DNA of 64,000 nucleotides from Lewinellaceae bacterium (GCA_016719605.1 JADJYW010000006.1:384302-448301); one strand, 5' to 3'. Shown: positions 37,316-47,825, counted from the stretch's first letter. Made by a program: numbers and translations. Notes: a model not told the origin generated them from the letters alone.

Positions 37316-39991
37316 TCAAACGCTCATCGGATCTGCCTTTTCTCCGTCAATCCCATATTTCTGCATAAAATCCTGCACGGCTTTGTGGCTCACTTTCCCT
37401 TGCTTGTTCAGTAGCCGGACAGCCGCAAAAGCGATGTATCGGGCGTTCACCTCAAAGTAGTCGCGCAGACTGTCGCGGCTTTCGGACAACCCGAAACCAT
37501 CGGTTCCCAGTGCCGTGAAATCGGTGGGCATCCAGGGCGCGAGGCAGCCGGAAGTCATTTTCATCCAGTCGCTGGCGGCTACAAACACACCGGTTTCACC
37601 CTGTAGCGATACTTGCAGGAAGGGTGTTTTTTCTTCTTTTCCGGGATGCAACATATTCCAGCGGTCGCAGGCGGTTGCGTCGCGGTAGAGTTCGCTCCAG
37701 GAAGTAGCGCTCCAGATATCGGTGCTCACCCCCTCGGCTTCGAGGATGTCGGCGGCTTTCAGCGCCTGGTCCAGAATGATGCCGGATGCCAGCAGATGCG
37801 CTTTCACGCCATCCTTGGCTGATTTTTTTTCCGATTTCTTGTAGCGGTACAGTCCTCGTTTGATGCCCTCTTCCACACCTTTGGGCATGGCGGGCATGGG
37901 CAGGTTTTCGTTGTACAGGGTGATGTAGTAGATTTTATGCTCGTTTTCCACATACATCCGACGCATGCCGTCGTGTACGATCACGGCGAGTTCGTAGGCA
38001 AAAGCCGGGTCGTAACTGATGACGGCAGGTATCGTTTGCGCAATGAGGTGCGAGTGGCCGTCCTGGTGTTGCAGGCCTTCCCCGTTCAGCGTGGTGCGGC
38101 CGGCAGTACCGCCGAGCAGGAAACCTTTGCACATCATATCGGCGGCAGCCCAAACGAGGTCGCCCACGCGCTGAAAACCGAACATGGAATAATAAATGTA
38201 AAACGGCACCATCGGGATACCGTGCAGGCTGTACGCGGTGCCGGCTGCTGTAAAGGAAGCCGTGGCGCCGTCTTCGTTGATGCCCTCTTGCAGCACCTGG
38301 CCTGTTTTGGATTCCTTGTACTTGATGACGGAAATACCGATTTCCAGCGGGGTATATTTCTGGCCTTGCTGGTTCCAGATTTGGGCGGAGTTGAACAACG
38401 GCTCCATGCCGAAGGTCTGCGCCTCATCGGGCACAATAGGCACGATGTACTTGCCGACTTCCTTGTTTCGGATGAGTTGGGTCATAATGTCCACCATGGC
38501 TGCTGTGGTGGAAAAGGATTTGCCGCCGGCGGCTTCGCTGCCCTGAAGTTGTTTGTCAAACAAGGTCACTTCGGGCAAATCAAATCGCGGATACTCCTCG
38601 GAGCGTTCGGGCAAAAAGCCGCCCAGAGCGTTGCGGCGCTCCAGCAGGTATTTGGTGGCGGGGTCGTCGGAGCCGGGGTACCAGAATTTGGCGGCTGCGG
38701 CTTCCTCGTCCGAAATCGGTATCCCGTAGCGGTTTTTGGTTTCGATGCGGCTTTCGGTGCTGATGTCCTTGGTTTGGTGTGCCTTGTTTTTGCCTTCGGC
38801 GGCCTTGCCCATGCCGTAGCCTTTTACCGTTTTGATGATAATGGCTACGGGTTTGTCGGAGCGGGTAGCGCGGTCATAAGCGGTAAAAACCTTGCGTGCG
38901 TCATGTCCGCCGCGCCGCATTTTTTTGAGTTGATCGTCGGTGTAATCGGCCAGCAAAGTGGCTATGCGTGCGTCGTCGCCCACGAGTTTTTTGCGCACGC
39001 CCGCACCGTCGAGGTTGGATATTTCCTGAAAATCACCGTCCACCATATTTTCCAGTCGGGCAAGCAGAGCGCCTTCGGTGTCTTTGGCTAAGAGTTCGTC
39101 CCATTCGCCGGCCCATACCAATTTGATGACATCCCAGGAAGCGCCGTGGAAATGGCGTTCCACTTCCTGCACGATCTTGCCGTTGCCGCGCACCGGGCCG
39201 TCGAGGCGCTGGAGATTGCAGTGTACGACAAAGATCAGGTTGTCCAGATTTTCGCGGGATGCCAAACCGATCGTGCCATAGATTTCCGGTTCGTCAATTT
39301 CTCCGTCGCCGATGAAGTGCCAAACCTTGCCGCCGTTTTCCGGCTTCAGACCCCTGGTTTCCAGGTATTTGATAAACCGAGCCTGATAAATTGCTGTCAT
39401 GGGGCCGAGGCCCATGCTGACCGTGGGCGCCTGCCAGAATGCGGGCATCCGGCGCGGGTGCGGGTAACTGGATACGCCGCCTAATAGCTCCTGCCGGAAA
39501 TCGGCGATCTGCTGCTCGGTTAGTCGCCCCTCCCAAAAAGCGCGGGCATAAATACCCGGCGAAGCATGGCCCTGGAACATGAGCAGGTCGCCGCCATAAT
39601 CGGCGGAGCGCTTGCGCAAAAAATGGTGGAACAATACTTCCAGCATGGTGGCGCAGGCGGCGAAGGTGGCGATGTGGCCACCGAGCGCGAGGTCTTTGTC
39701 CTGCGCTTGCAACACCATAGCCTGTGCGTTCCAGCGGATGACATTTTCGATGCGCTGTTCGAGTTCGAGGTCGCCTGGGTAAGCAGGCTGCTCATCGGCA
39801 GGGATCGTATTGAGATAAGGTGTGTTCAGCGCGGGGCCGCCGTTGGCCGCGCCGTGGCGGGCCAGCAGGTAGCGCAGGCGTTGAAACAGTTCGGCGCTTT
39901 TGGCTTTGCCGTGCGCTTCGATGACTTCTTCAAGTGCCTCCAGCCATTCTTCCTGTTCGAGGCGCCAATCTTCGAGTTGTATTTCTCCCAT
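37316..39991 (-). CDS. aceE: Pyruvate dehydrogenase E1 component, homodimeric type
   Basis: Decarboxylates pyruvate using ThDP and passes acetyl to E2. About 891 residues from ATG 39991 (MGEIQLEDW); the upstream part of the frame is not conserved. Landmarks: WNAQAMVLQAQDKDLALGGHIA, the ThDP motif IGDGEIDEPEIYG...FVVHCNLQRLDGPVRGNGK, PIVPDEAQTFGMEPLF and SLQGETGVFVAASDWMK. Full length for the family. The same window holds a fused alpha-beta E1, so the organism has two E1 types. No aceF or lpd is adjacent. Confidence 0.96.
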   Translation of the reverse strand: MGEIQLEDWRLEQEEWLEALEEVIEAHGKAKSAELFQRLRYLLARHGAANGGPALNTPYLNTIPADEQPAYPGDLELEQRIENVIRWNAQAMVLQAQDKDLALGGHIATFAACATMLEVLFHHFLRKRSADYGGDLLMFQGHASPGIYARAFWEGRLTEQQIADFRQELLGGVSSYPHPRRMPAFWQAPTVSMGLGPMTAIYQARFIKYLETRGLKPENGGKVWHFIGDGEIDEPEIYGTIGLASRENLDNLIFVVHCNLQRLDGPVRGNGKIVQEVERHFHGASWDVIKLVWAGEWDELLAKDTEGALLARLENMVDGDFQEISNLDGAGVRKKLVGDDARIATLLADYTDDQLKKMRRGGHDARKVFTAYDRATRSDKPVAIIIKTVKGYGMGKAAEGKNKAHQTKDISTESRIETKNRYGIPISDEEAAAAKFWYPGSDDPATKYLLERRNALGGFLPERSEEYPRFDLPEVTLFDKQLQGSEAAGGKSFSTTAAMVDIMTQLIRNKEVGKYIVPIVPDEAQTFGMEPLFNSAQIWNQQGQKYTPLEIGISVIKYKESKTGQVLQEGINEDGATASFTAAGTAYSLHGIPMVPFYIYYSMFGFQRVGDLVWAAADMMCKGFLLGGTAGRTTLNGEGLQHQDGHSHLIAQTIPAVISYDPAFAYELAVIVHDGMRRMYVENEHKIYYITLYNENLPMPAMPKGVEEGIKRGLYRYKKSEKKSAKDGVKAHLLASGIILDQALKAADILEAEGVSTDIWSATSWSELYRDATACDRWNMLHPGKEEKTPFLQVSLQGETGVFVAASDWMKMTSGCLAPWMPTDFTALGTDGFGLSESRDSLRDYFEVNARYIAFAAVRLLNKQGKVSHKAVQDFMQKYGIDGEKADPMSV

Positions 39992-40030
39992 GATGTGAAA
40001 ATGCGGTTGTGCGGATTTTTTACGGGCGCG

Positions 40031-40038
40031 CAAAAGTA
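40031..40038 (-). promoter_or_regulatory. -7 element for aceE
   Basis: Minus-strand TACTTTTG (plus CAAAAGTA) about 40 bases before the aceE ATG. Confidence 0.4.
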
Positions 40039-40057
40039 GGCATTTCCACCAAATCGC

Positions 40058-41074
40058 TTACTTGCTGTACAGATGCACCCAGGCATTGCCTGTTGCGAAC
40101 TTTCCGACCTGCCCGGTACCCGAGCGCGTCGGGGCGGCTTCGACGGCAACCTTCCAGAATGCATTGGCTGCCAGTTGGTTGGCCTCGGCAATGTCCGTTT
40201 TGCCTGCGGCAGCCTCCGCGGTATAGCCGTGCAGCAGGGCTTTAAATTGTTGCTGGAACAAATCCGGTTGCCCGAAAATATCCACGCCAATCACTTTGCC
40301 ATTGGACACAGCCACCACGCCAACGGTGTTGGACAGGCTGGAAAATTTTCCTTCAAAAAAGCGCAGACACGCTTCGCGCTGTTTTTTTTGCGCGTTTTCG
40401 GTTTCGAGGGCTGCATAGGCCTGGGTGCTTGACTCGGCGTCGTTGGCGGAGGTTACTTGCGATACGGCGTTCCAAACCCCCTGTTGGTTGCCGGAATAGA
40501 CGGCCTGTCGCACTTGCGGGCTGGCCACATTGTAGTAGCCGCGGAAGGCGGCTACGCGTTTTTCCGATTCGGAAGCCGCGGGATTGTAGTAACTGGAGCG
40601 GCCTGCCTCCACGCAAAACACGGCGATATTTTTCACAGTACCCGGTTTGATGATGTCGTCGTGGGCGATTACACGATCCTGGTTGCCGCCGGTGACCACG
40701 TCGCCGGCCATGAGAAAAATGGCCTCCTTGCTTTTATTTTGCACGGTCAGTCCGTTGTACCAGTTGTCGCGTTCGCGGCCAAATTGTTTGCGCTCGGTGA
40801 TCCGGAAGCCGGGGGTATTCATGCCCTCAGCCAGTGTTTTCATGGCGGGCAGGATGTTTGTTGCTTGTGTTGCGGTTTCGGCCAGTACCGGGTAGAGGCG
40901 CAGGGTTTCGTGTTGCCACTCGGGGTTGGCGCTCAGGTCGAGCTGAAGTCCGGCGATGGAAATGATTTTGGAGGAGGTGTCGGCGCTGTTTATTTGGGTG
41001 GACTCGGTGCTGGATTCGTTACAGGAAAACAGGATAATAGCCAACAGGCCGGCCAGTAGTGTGCTCTTTTTCAT
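40058..41074 (-). CDS. DUF6569-type lipoprotein
   Basis: A 338-residue lipoprotein, signal peptide and lipobox LFSC (Cys about 18). The central part reads LMAGDVVTGGNQDRVIAHDD then a C-terminal half rich in Ala/Gln; this resembles the ARPP-1/DUF6569 family, whose function is not established. The start is set at MKKSTLLAG (41074). A matched promoter lies upstream. Last minus-strand gene before the divergent hmgA. Confidence 0.65.
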   Translation of the reverse strand: MKKSTLLAGLLAIILFSCNESSTESTQINSADTSSKIISIAGLQLDLSANPEWQHETLRLYPVLAETATQATNILPAMKTLAEGMNTPGFRITERKQFGRERDNWYNGLTVQNKSKEAIFLMAGDVVTGGNQDRVIAHDDIIKPGTVKNIAVFCVEAGRSSYYNPAASESEKRVAAFRGYYNVASPQVRQAVYSGNQQGVWNAVSQVTSANDAESSTQAYAALETENAQKKQREACLRFFEGKFSSLSNTVGVVAVSNGKVIGVDIFGQPDLFQQQFKALLHGYTAEAAAGKTDIAEANQLAANAFWKVAVEAAPTRSGTGQVGKFATGNAWVHLYSK

Positions 41075-41125
41075 GCTTTTTTGTTTTTGAGTGAAATCGG
41101 GTGGATGGAGAGTGTATTTCGGGTT

Positions 41126-41158
41126 CAAAAGTAGGGGATGAGCAGGGCTGTGTCCAAA
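41126..41158 (-). promoter_or_regulatory. Promoter of the DUF6569 lipoprotein gene
   Basis: Minus-strand TTTG (plus 41155-41158), 21-base spacer, TACTTTTG (plus 41126-41133), placing the start about 45 bases before the ATG. Confidence 0.55.
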
Positions 41159-41223
41159 CTTATTTTTACCCCCGGGCAGCTATCTCGCTTGATTCGGCGA
41201 TAATGCCCGAAACATAAAAATCA

Positions 41224-41231
41224 TACCTTTG
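41224..41231 (+). promoter_or_regulatory. -7 element for hmgA
   Basis: TACCTTTG 47 bases before the hmgA ATG at 41279; no well-spaced TTG upstream. Confidence 0.45.
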
Positions 41232-41278
41232 CCAGGCCCAAAACCGATTTGCATAAATCTGCTCAACGACTACCCGTT

Positions 41279-42433
41279 ATGCACTACCACAGCCTTGGTC
41301 TTATTCCGCCCAAACGCCATACCCAGTTTCGCAAATCCGACGGCACCCTGTACCACGAAGAATTGTTCAGCACCGAGGGTTTCAGCGACCTGCATGCCCT
41401 GCTCTACCATTGCAACGCACCCACGCAGATCATGCAGGTGGGCGAACCGTTCAGCATCGCGCCGCGCACGGTACACGACAAACAGTTGAAACACCGCTGC
41501 CTCAAGGGATTTCAGATTCAGCCGGAGGACGACTACCTGAAATCCCGAAGGCCCGTATTAGTCAACAACGACTGCAAAATCATTCTTGCTGCGCCGCGCA
41601 AGAGCATGACCGACTATTTTTTCAAAAATGCCGATGCCGACGAAGTGATCTTTATTCATGAAGGAACGGGCGCCCTGCGCACGATGTACGGCAACCTGCG
41701 CTTCGAGTACGGCGACTACCTCGTGGTACCGCGCGGCACGACCTACCAGATGCAGTTCGACGGCCCGGACAATCGCCTGCTCATTGTCGAGAGTACCGGC
41801 CCGATCACTACGCCCAAACGGTACCGGAATGCCTACGGTCAACTTATGGAACACGCGCCATTTTGCGAGCGCGACTTCCGAAAACCCACTGACCTGGAAA
41901 CCCGCGACGAACGCGGCGATTTCCTGTTTTTTATCAAAAAACAGGATAACATCTACCCGTATCACTACCTGAACCATCCTTTCGATCTGGTTGGCTGGGA
42001 TGGATTTGTGTAGCCATTTGCTTTTTCAATTCACAATTTTGAGCCGATCACGGGCCGCGTACACCTGCCGCCGCCTATCCACCAAACCTTCGACGGACAC
42101 AATTTTGTGATCTGCTCTTTCGTGCCGCGGATGTACGATTACCATCCACTGGCTATTCCAGCCCCCTACAACCACAGCAACATCGACTCCGACGAGGTGC
42201 TCTACTATGTGGATGGTGATTTTATGAGCCGCAAACACGTCGAACGCGGCATGATCACGCTGCACCCCGGCGGTATCCCCCACGGCCCGCATCCCGGAAC
42301 CGTGGAAAAAAGTATTGGCGCTACGGAAACCCGGGAGTTGGCCGTCATGGTGGATACCTTCCGCCCGCTCCTGATGACCGAGTATGCGGCAGGTATTGAG
42401 GACCCGGATTACTACAAATCGTGGTTGGGATAG
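41279..42433 (+). CDS. hmgA: Homogentisate 1,2-dioxygenase, interrupted by an in-frame TAG
   Basis: Ring-cleaving iron enzyme of tyrosine/phenylalanine catabolism, 384 codons plus stop, the family's normal length. The frame does not shift, but codon 245 (42011-42013) is TAG in VGWDGFV-stop-PFAFSIHNFEP, where homologues have Tyr (GWDGxxYPxAF). Everything after it is intact and conserved: PITGRVHLPPPIHQTFDGHN and NHSNIDSDEVLYYVDGDF, including the likely iron ligands, so the truncated product would be inactive. A single C/T to G change explains it (substitution or sequencing error). Start chosen at 41279 (MHYHSLG). No other homogentisate-pathway gene is adjacent. Confidence 0.9.
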
Positions 42434-42447
42434 TGTACAAAAAAATT

Positions 42448-42469
42448 GCCCCGGCTCATTTGCCGGGGC
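42448..42469 (+). terminator. Possible terminator after hmgA
   Basis: Stem GCCCCGGC/GCCGGGGC with a six-base loop, 15 bases after the hmgA stop. Only a short weak T-run follows. Confidence 0.6.
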
Positions 42470-42577
42470 CTTTAACCAAATCAAACTTTCTGTGTAAGTT
42501 TCTGAATCTGTGTGCCGAGGGTTCCATCGTCGTGTTTGGATGTTTTTATCAAACACAAACGGCCAACCCCAAAAAGA

Positions 42578-42611
42578 ACGGCTTCCGGGGGATAGACCCT
42601 CGGAAGCCGTT
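42578..42611 (-). terminator. Terminator of gcvP
   Basis: Stem AACGGCTTCCG/CGGAAGCCGTT with a short T-run on the minus-strand side, downstream of the gcvP stop. Confidence 0.75.
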
Positions 42612-42705
42612 GTCGTTGCATCACTTCGGTAGTCAACCGTTTTACTCCTGTCAACTACCTGATTTTATCGGCCAAAGGTTGATACGCTTTAACCATTTCC
42701 TTCCC

Positions 42706-45563
42706 TCAACTATGCATATACTCCTCAATCGGCGGGCACACGCATACGAGGTTACGGTCGCCGTAAGCTTGGTCAATGCGACCCACCGTGGCCCAGAACT
42801 TCCAGCCCTGGCGCAAGTAGGGTAGTGGGAAAGCCGCTTTTTCGCGGCTGTACGGATATTCCCATTTGTCGGCGCTGATGACGTCTATCGTGTGCGGCGC
42901 GTTGTGCAGCACATTGTCTTCGTGGGTGTATGTGCCGGCTGCAATTTCATCTATTTCCTGGCGGATGGCGAGCAGCGCGTCGCAGAAACGATCCAGTTCT
43001 GCCTTACTTTCGCTTTCGGTCGGCTCAATCATGATGGTTCCGGCAACCGGAAACGACAACGTCGGCGCGTGGAAACCGTAGTCCATCAGTCGTTTGGCCA
43101 CATCTTCGGCGCCTACGAGCGCTTTGAACGGGCGCAGGTCTACAATCATCTCGTGGGCCGAGCGACCATTTTCGCCGGAATACAAAATCTGATACGCGCC
43201 TTCCAGTCGGGCTTTGATATAGTTGGCGTTCAGGATAGCGTACCTGGTGGCATCGGTCACACCCGCGCCGCCCAGCATTTTGATGTAGGCATACGAAATG
43301 AGCAGGATGCTGGCGCTTCCCCATGGCGCAGCGCTCACGGCATTGGTGCCCTGTGCGCCGCCGGTTTCGGCAAAAACGTGCTTCGGCAGGTAGGGCGCCA
43401 GGCTGGCGTTGCAACAAATAGGACCCATGCCCGGCCCGCCACCGCCGTGCGGGATAGCGAAGGTCTTGTGCAGGTTCAGGTGACACACATCGGCCCCGAT
43501 AATCGCCGGACTGGTGAGCCCGACCTGAGCGTTCATGTTGGCGCCGTCCATGTACACTTTGCCACCGTACTGGTGGATGATTTTGCAAATTTCCTTGATA
43601 GACGTTTCAAAAACCCCGTGCGTGGAGGGGTACGTCACCATCAGGCAGGAGAGGTTTTGGGCGTGCTGCTCGGCCTTGGCGCGCAGATCGGCCACGTCAA
43701 TGTTGCCGCGCTCGTCGCAGGCTACCACTACCACTTCCATGCCGGCCATAACGGCACTGGCGGGATTCGTGCCGTGTGCGGAGGAAGGAATGAGCGATAC
43801 ATTTCGGTGGCCTTCGTTGCGGGCCAAGTGGTACGCACGAATGATCATCAAGCCCGCGTACTCGCCCTGTGCACCCGAGTTGGGTTGCAAAGAGCAAGCT
43901 TCAAAGCCGGTAATTTCGCACAGATACTGTTCCAGTTCGCGGATAATTTTCTGGTAACCGCCCGTTTGAGAGGCCGGTGCAAAAGGATGGATGTTGGCCC
44001 ACGATTCCCAACTGACCGGGATCATCTGCGTGGCCGCGTTCAGTTTCATGGTGCAGGAACCGAGCGAGATCATGGAGTGCATGAGCGACAAATCCCGTTT
44101 TCGAGCCGCTTGATGTAGCGCATCATATCACTTTCCGTATGGTAGCTGTTGAACACCGGGTGGGTCAGGTACTCCGTGTCGCGTTGCAACGGAGCCGGTA
44201 CCGCCGAAGTGGCGACCGGGGCGACGGATTTGGCGCCGAACAGTCCGGCAATTTCTGCCAGATCGTGCTCGGTCACGGTTTCGTCCACATTGATTTGTAC
44301 GCCGGTTTGGTCGTAGAAAAAGTTGATGCCGGCATCTTCGGCTTTCTGCCGCAGGGCGGCCAGCTCTCCGGCGGGCATTTCTACCCGAACGGTGTCAAAA
44401 AAATGTTTAGCGGCTATTTTCCGACCGGCATTTTCCAGTGCGGCGGCTAAGGCCTTGGCCATTTCGTGGGCGCGGGATGCAATTCCTCGGATGCCTGCCG
44501 GGCCGTGGTACACGGCGTACATGGCAGCTATGTTGGCCAGAAGCGCCTGGGCCGTGCAGATATTGGAGGTTGCTTTTTCGCGGCGGATGTGTTGTTCACG
44601 GGTTTGCAGGGCCATGCGCAGGGCGCGGTTGCCGTGGCGGTCCACCGATACACCGATGATTCGGCCGGGAATCTGGCGTTTGAAATCCTCCGTGGTTGCG
44701 AAGTACGCTGCATGCGGGCCGCCAAAGCCCATCGGCACACCGAAGCGCTGGGTATTGCCCACGGCCACATCGGCGCCCCATTCGCCCGGCGGTTTGAGCA
44801 GGGCGAGAGACAGGATATCGGCCGCCACACAGACATAAACCTCGTGCGCTTTGGCTTTTTCCACAAATGCGCGGTAGTCTTCCACGGCGCCATGCATATC
44901 GGGGTACTGAAGGAGCACGCCGAAGGTTTTTTCGGAAAACACATATTCGCGCCAGTCGCCCGTCACGAGTTGCAGGTTTTGTGGCAGGGCGCGGGTGCGC
45001 AGCACGTCCAGCGTTTGTGGGAGTACCGTGTCGGCAACGAAAAATTCATTGGCCTCTTCTCCGGGCTTGGCGCGTTTGTTTTTTTCTGCAAAAAACATGT
45101 GCATGGCCTCGGCGGCGGCGGTGCCCTCATCCAGCAGGCTGGCATTGGCAATAGGCAGGCCCGTCAGGTCACTGACCATGGTTTGGAAATTAAGCAAACT
45201 TTCTAAACGTCCCTGGGCAATCTCGGCTTGGTAAGGCGTGTACTGGGTGTACCAGCCCGGGTTTTGGAACACATTGCGCAAGATGACCGAAGGCGTGATG
45301 GTGCCATGGTACCCCATACCGATGTAGCTGCGCACCAACCGGTTTAGTTGGGCGGTAGCCTTGAGTTCGGCCAGATACTCGTACTCGGACTGTGCGGGCG
45401 GCAGGTTCAGGGGCTTGTCGAGTCGGATGGTATCCGGCACGGTTTGATAAATCAGTTCGTCAAGCGATTTGACATTCAGGAAGTTGAGCATTTCCTGGAG
45501 GTCATGTTTGTTCGGCCCGATGTGCCGGTTGACGAACCGGTCGGGATGCGGAAAATGACTCAT
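42706..45563 (-). CDS. gcvP: Glycine dehydrogenase (P protein) of the glycine cleavage system, one-base frameshift
   Basis: PLP-dependent glycine decarboxylase. The N-terminal half (from [19 protein letters not shown] at 45563) runs to LENG, then the frame shifts at 44094-44096 (CCC on plus, one C missing). Restoring it gives [21 protein letters not shown] and the remaining frame. The repaired protein is about 952 residues, the normal single-chain form. The PLP lysine lies in [20 protein letters not shown], and [15 protein letters not shown] and [11 protein letters not shown] mark the N-terminal half. No gcvT or gcvH nearby. Confidence 0.93.
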
Positions 45564-45735
45564 CGCGGTAGAGGATATTGGTTGCAAAATGTGGTGGAGA
45601 AAACCTGATTTCGGAGGGCCTTGGAAACAGCGCGAAGGTAGGGATTGTTCGGAGAGGTGGGTGTAGGGTGGGGAAAGGAATTTTTCGCCAACCGTAGCCG
45701 ACCCGCACTACTGGAATTTTCGTTTTCAGGCATCC

Positions 45736-45768
45736 AGACCTTCCAGGTTTGTCAAACCTGGAAGGTCT
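45736..45768. repeat. Perfect palindromic intergenic repeat
   Basis: AGACCTTCCAGGTTT, a three-base spacer GTC, then the exact complement of the arm. It lies in the gcvP-recQ divergent gap. It looks like a REP-type element that I expect to recur in related genomes; only one copy is visible in this window. Confidence 0.75.
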
Positions 45769-45806
45769 CGTTCCAAAAATGTCCGTAGCATGAGCCGGCC
45801 TCATCC

Positions 45807-45814
45807 TACCTTTG
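45807..45814 (+). promoter_or_regulatory. -7 element for recQ
   Basis: TACCTTTG 23 bases before the recQ ATG, without a TTG at -33. Confidence 0.45.
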
Positions 45815-45837
45815 CTCAAGCCGTATCACCTTGAAAC

Positions 45838-47742
45838 ATGACCGAACCACTAACCATTCTGCAACAATACTGGAAGTACCCGGCCTTCCGCCCGCTTCAG
45901 GAGGATATCATCCGGTCGGTGCTGGCCGGGCGCGATACCCTGGCCCTTTTGCCCACCGGTGGCGGCAAATCCGTGTGCTACCAGGTGCCGGCGTTGTGTC
46001 GCGAGGGCCTGTGCATTGTCGTTTCCCCGCTCATCGCCCTGATGAAAGACCAGGTGTCACAACTGAAACAACGCGGCATACCTGCGGCGGCCATCTATGC
46101 GGGTATGAGCCGTCGCGAGGTGGACATTGTTTTTGAAAACGCCTGCAACGGCGCCTACAAACTTCTGTACCTCAGCCCCGAACGCCTGCGTACCGACTTT
46201 GCGCTCGCCCGTGTGAACCGGATGCAGGTCAACCTGCTGGCGGTAGACGAGGCGCACTGTGTGAGCCAGTGGGGCTACGATTTCCGTCCGCCCTACCTCC
46301 AGATTCCTGATTTCCGCCGGCTGCTCCCGCCGGAAACGCCGGTGCTGGCGCTTACCGCCACCGCCACGCCGGAGGTGGTACAGGATATTCAGGAAAAACT
46401 CGGTTTTCGGGCTGCCCATGTTTTCCAGCAAAGTTTTGAGCGCAAAAACCTGTCTTACTCCGTGCTGTACGAAACCAAAAAGCGGGAAAAACTGCTCGGC
46501 ATTTTGCAGAGTGTGCCCGGCAGCGGGCTGGTTTATTTGCGCAGCCGGGGCGAAACAAAGGAGATCGCCCACTTCCTGCAAACGCAACGTATCAGCGCCG
46601 ATTTTTACCACGCGGGCCTGAGCATGGAGGAGCGCACCCAAAAACAGGAAGCCTGGATCAGCGGGCGTACCCGCATCATGGCTTGCACCAACGCCTTCGG
46701 AATGGGTATTGACAAACCCGATGTGCGCCTCGTGGCACACCTGAGTTTGCCCGACAACCTCGAAGCGTACTTTCAGGAGGCCGGCCGGGCCGGCCGCGAC
46801 GGCAACAAATCGTACGCCGTACTGCTGTACGCCCCGGGTGATGCCGATACCTTGCGCTTCCACCTCAAATCGGCTTACCCGGACATGGAGCACATCCGCC
46901 GCGTGTACCAGGCAATTGGCAGTTTGTCCCAGTTGGCTATCGGGGCGGGGGCAGGCGAGAGTTTTCCATTCGATTTGCAGCATTTTTGTTTGACCTACAA
47001 ACTCGATCAAGGGCCGACCTGGGCAGCGCTCAAACTGCTCGAACAAGCGGGCTGGATTGCTCTGTCGGATGCCACGGGGGCTATGCCGAGGGTGCATGTT
47101 TCCGCGTCCCGGGAGGCACTGTACGACTACCAGCTGCGCAACAAACAAGCGGACACCATTACCAAGGTGCTGCTGCGGGCCTATCCCGGGGTGCAGCGCG
47201 AGTTTGTAGAAATCAGCACTGCGTCGGTGGGCCGCTACGCCCGGTTGCCGCAGGAAGTGGTGGAGCAAACGCTCGAAATGGCGCAAAAAGAAGGTGTGTT
47301 GGATTACCAGCCCGCACAGAACCAACCGTTGCTGACCCTGACCCACGAGCGTGTGGCCGCCGAAAATCTGACCATTGATCAGGAGCGTTTCAACTTTCGC
47401 AAGCAACGCGCCGAAGTGCGCACCGAGGAAGCCATTCGCTACGCCGAAACGCGCAAATGCCGCAGCCGGCAATTGCTGGCCTACTTCGGCGAGCAAGACA
47501 GCCGGCCCTGCGGCATCTGCGACGTGTGTACCGGCCGAAACCAGTCGGATGTGCCCGAGGACGTGTTCGACGCCCTGGAACAAAAAGTACTGGCCATCCT
47601 GAAAAAGGAACAATTGCCCGTGGAAGAAATTTTGAAAGCCTTTTCGGCCCGGCAGCAGGAACAGGTGGAAAAAGTGCTGATGTACCTGCTGGATGAGGGG
47701 CGGCTGGTGGAGGCGGCGGATGGGAAATTGGGGGTGGGGTAG
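45838..47742 (+). CDS. recQ: ATP-dependent DNA helicase RecQ
   Basis: A 634-residue superfamily 2 helicase acting in recombination and repair. Walker A PTGGGKSVCYQVPAL, DEAH box VDEAHCVSQWG, SFERKNLSYSV, motif V NAFGMGIDKPDVRLV and motif VI QEAGRAGRDG. The RecQ zinc site is visible as C-R-S-R-Q-L...GICDVC (residues about 540-566), followed by the winged-helix part. It ends without an obvious HRDC domain, as in many short RecQ proteins. Confidence 0.95.
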   Translation: MTEPLTILQQYWKYPAFRPLQEDIIRSVLAGRDTLALLPTGGGKSVCYQVPALCREGLCIVVSPLIALMKDQVSQLKQRGIPAAAIYAGMSRREVDIVFENACNGAYKLLYLSPERLRTDFALARVNRMQVNLLAVDEAHCVSQWGYDFRPPYLQIPDFRRLLPPETPVLALTATATPEVVQDIQEKLGFRAAHVFQQSFERKNLSYSVLYETKKREKLLGILQSVPGSGLVYLRSRGETKEIAHFLQTQRISADFYHAGLSMEERTQKQEAWISGRTRIMACTNAFGMGIDKPDVRLVAHLSLPDNLEAYFQEAGRAGRDGNKSYAVLLYAPGDADTLRFHLKSAYPDMEHIRRVYQAIGSLSQLAIGAGAGESFPFDLQHFCLTYKLDQGPTWAALKLLEQAGWIALSDATGAMPRVHVSASREALYDYQLRNKQADTITKVLLRAYPGVQREFVEISTASVGRYARLPQEVVEQTLEMAQKEGVLDYQPAQNQPLLTLTHERVAAENLTIDQERFNFRKQRAEVRTEEAIRYAETRKCRSRQLLAYFGEQDSRPCGICDVCTGRNQSDVPEDVFDALEQKVLAILKKEQLPVEEILKAFSARQQEQVEKVLMYLLDEGRLVEAADGKLGVG

Positions 47743-47825
47743 GGGTCTTAAGGACGCTGGGGCGTAAAAATACTCAAAAAGTCCGCTGCCGAATTCGATT
47801 GTCATCCACGACCGTGAGTGTGTTC

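Noticed and set aside
42011..42013. Recoding of TAG as an amino acid in hmgA
   Set aside because: TAG is used as a normal stop in several genes of this window, including the true end of hmgA, so genome-wide reassignment is not supported.
45564..45837. Glycine riboswitch upstream of gcvP
   Set aside because: No conserved aptamer core or expression-platform terminator was found in the leader; only a palindromic repeat is present.
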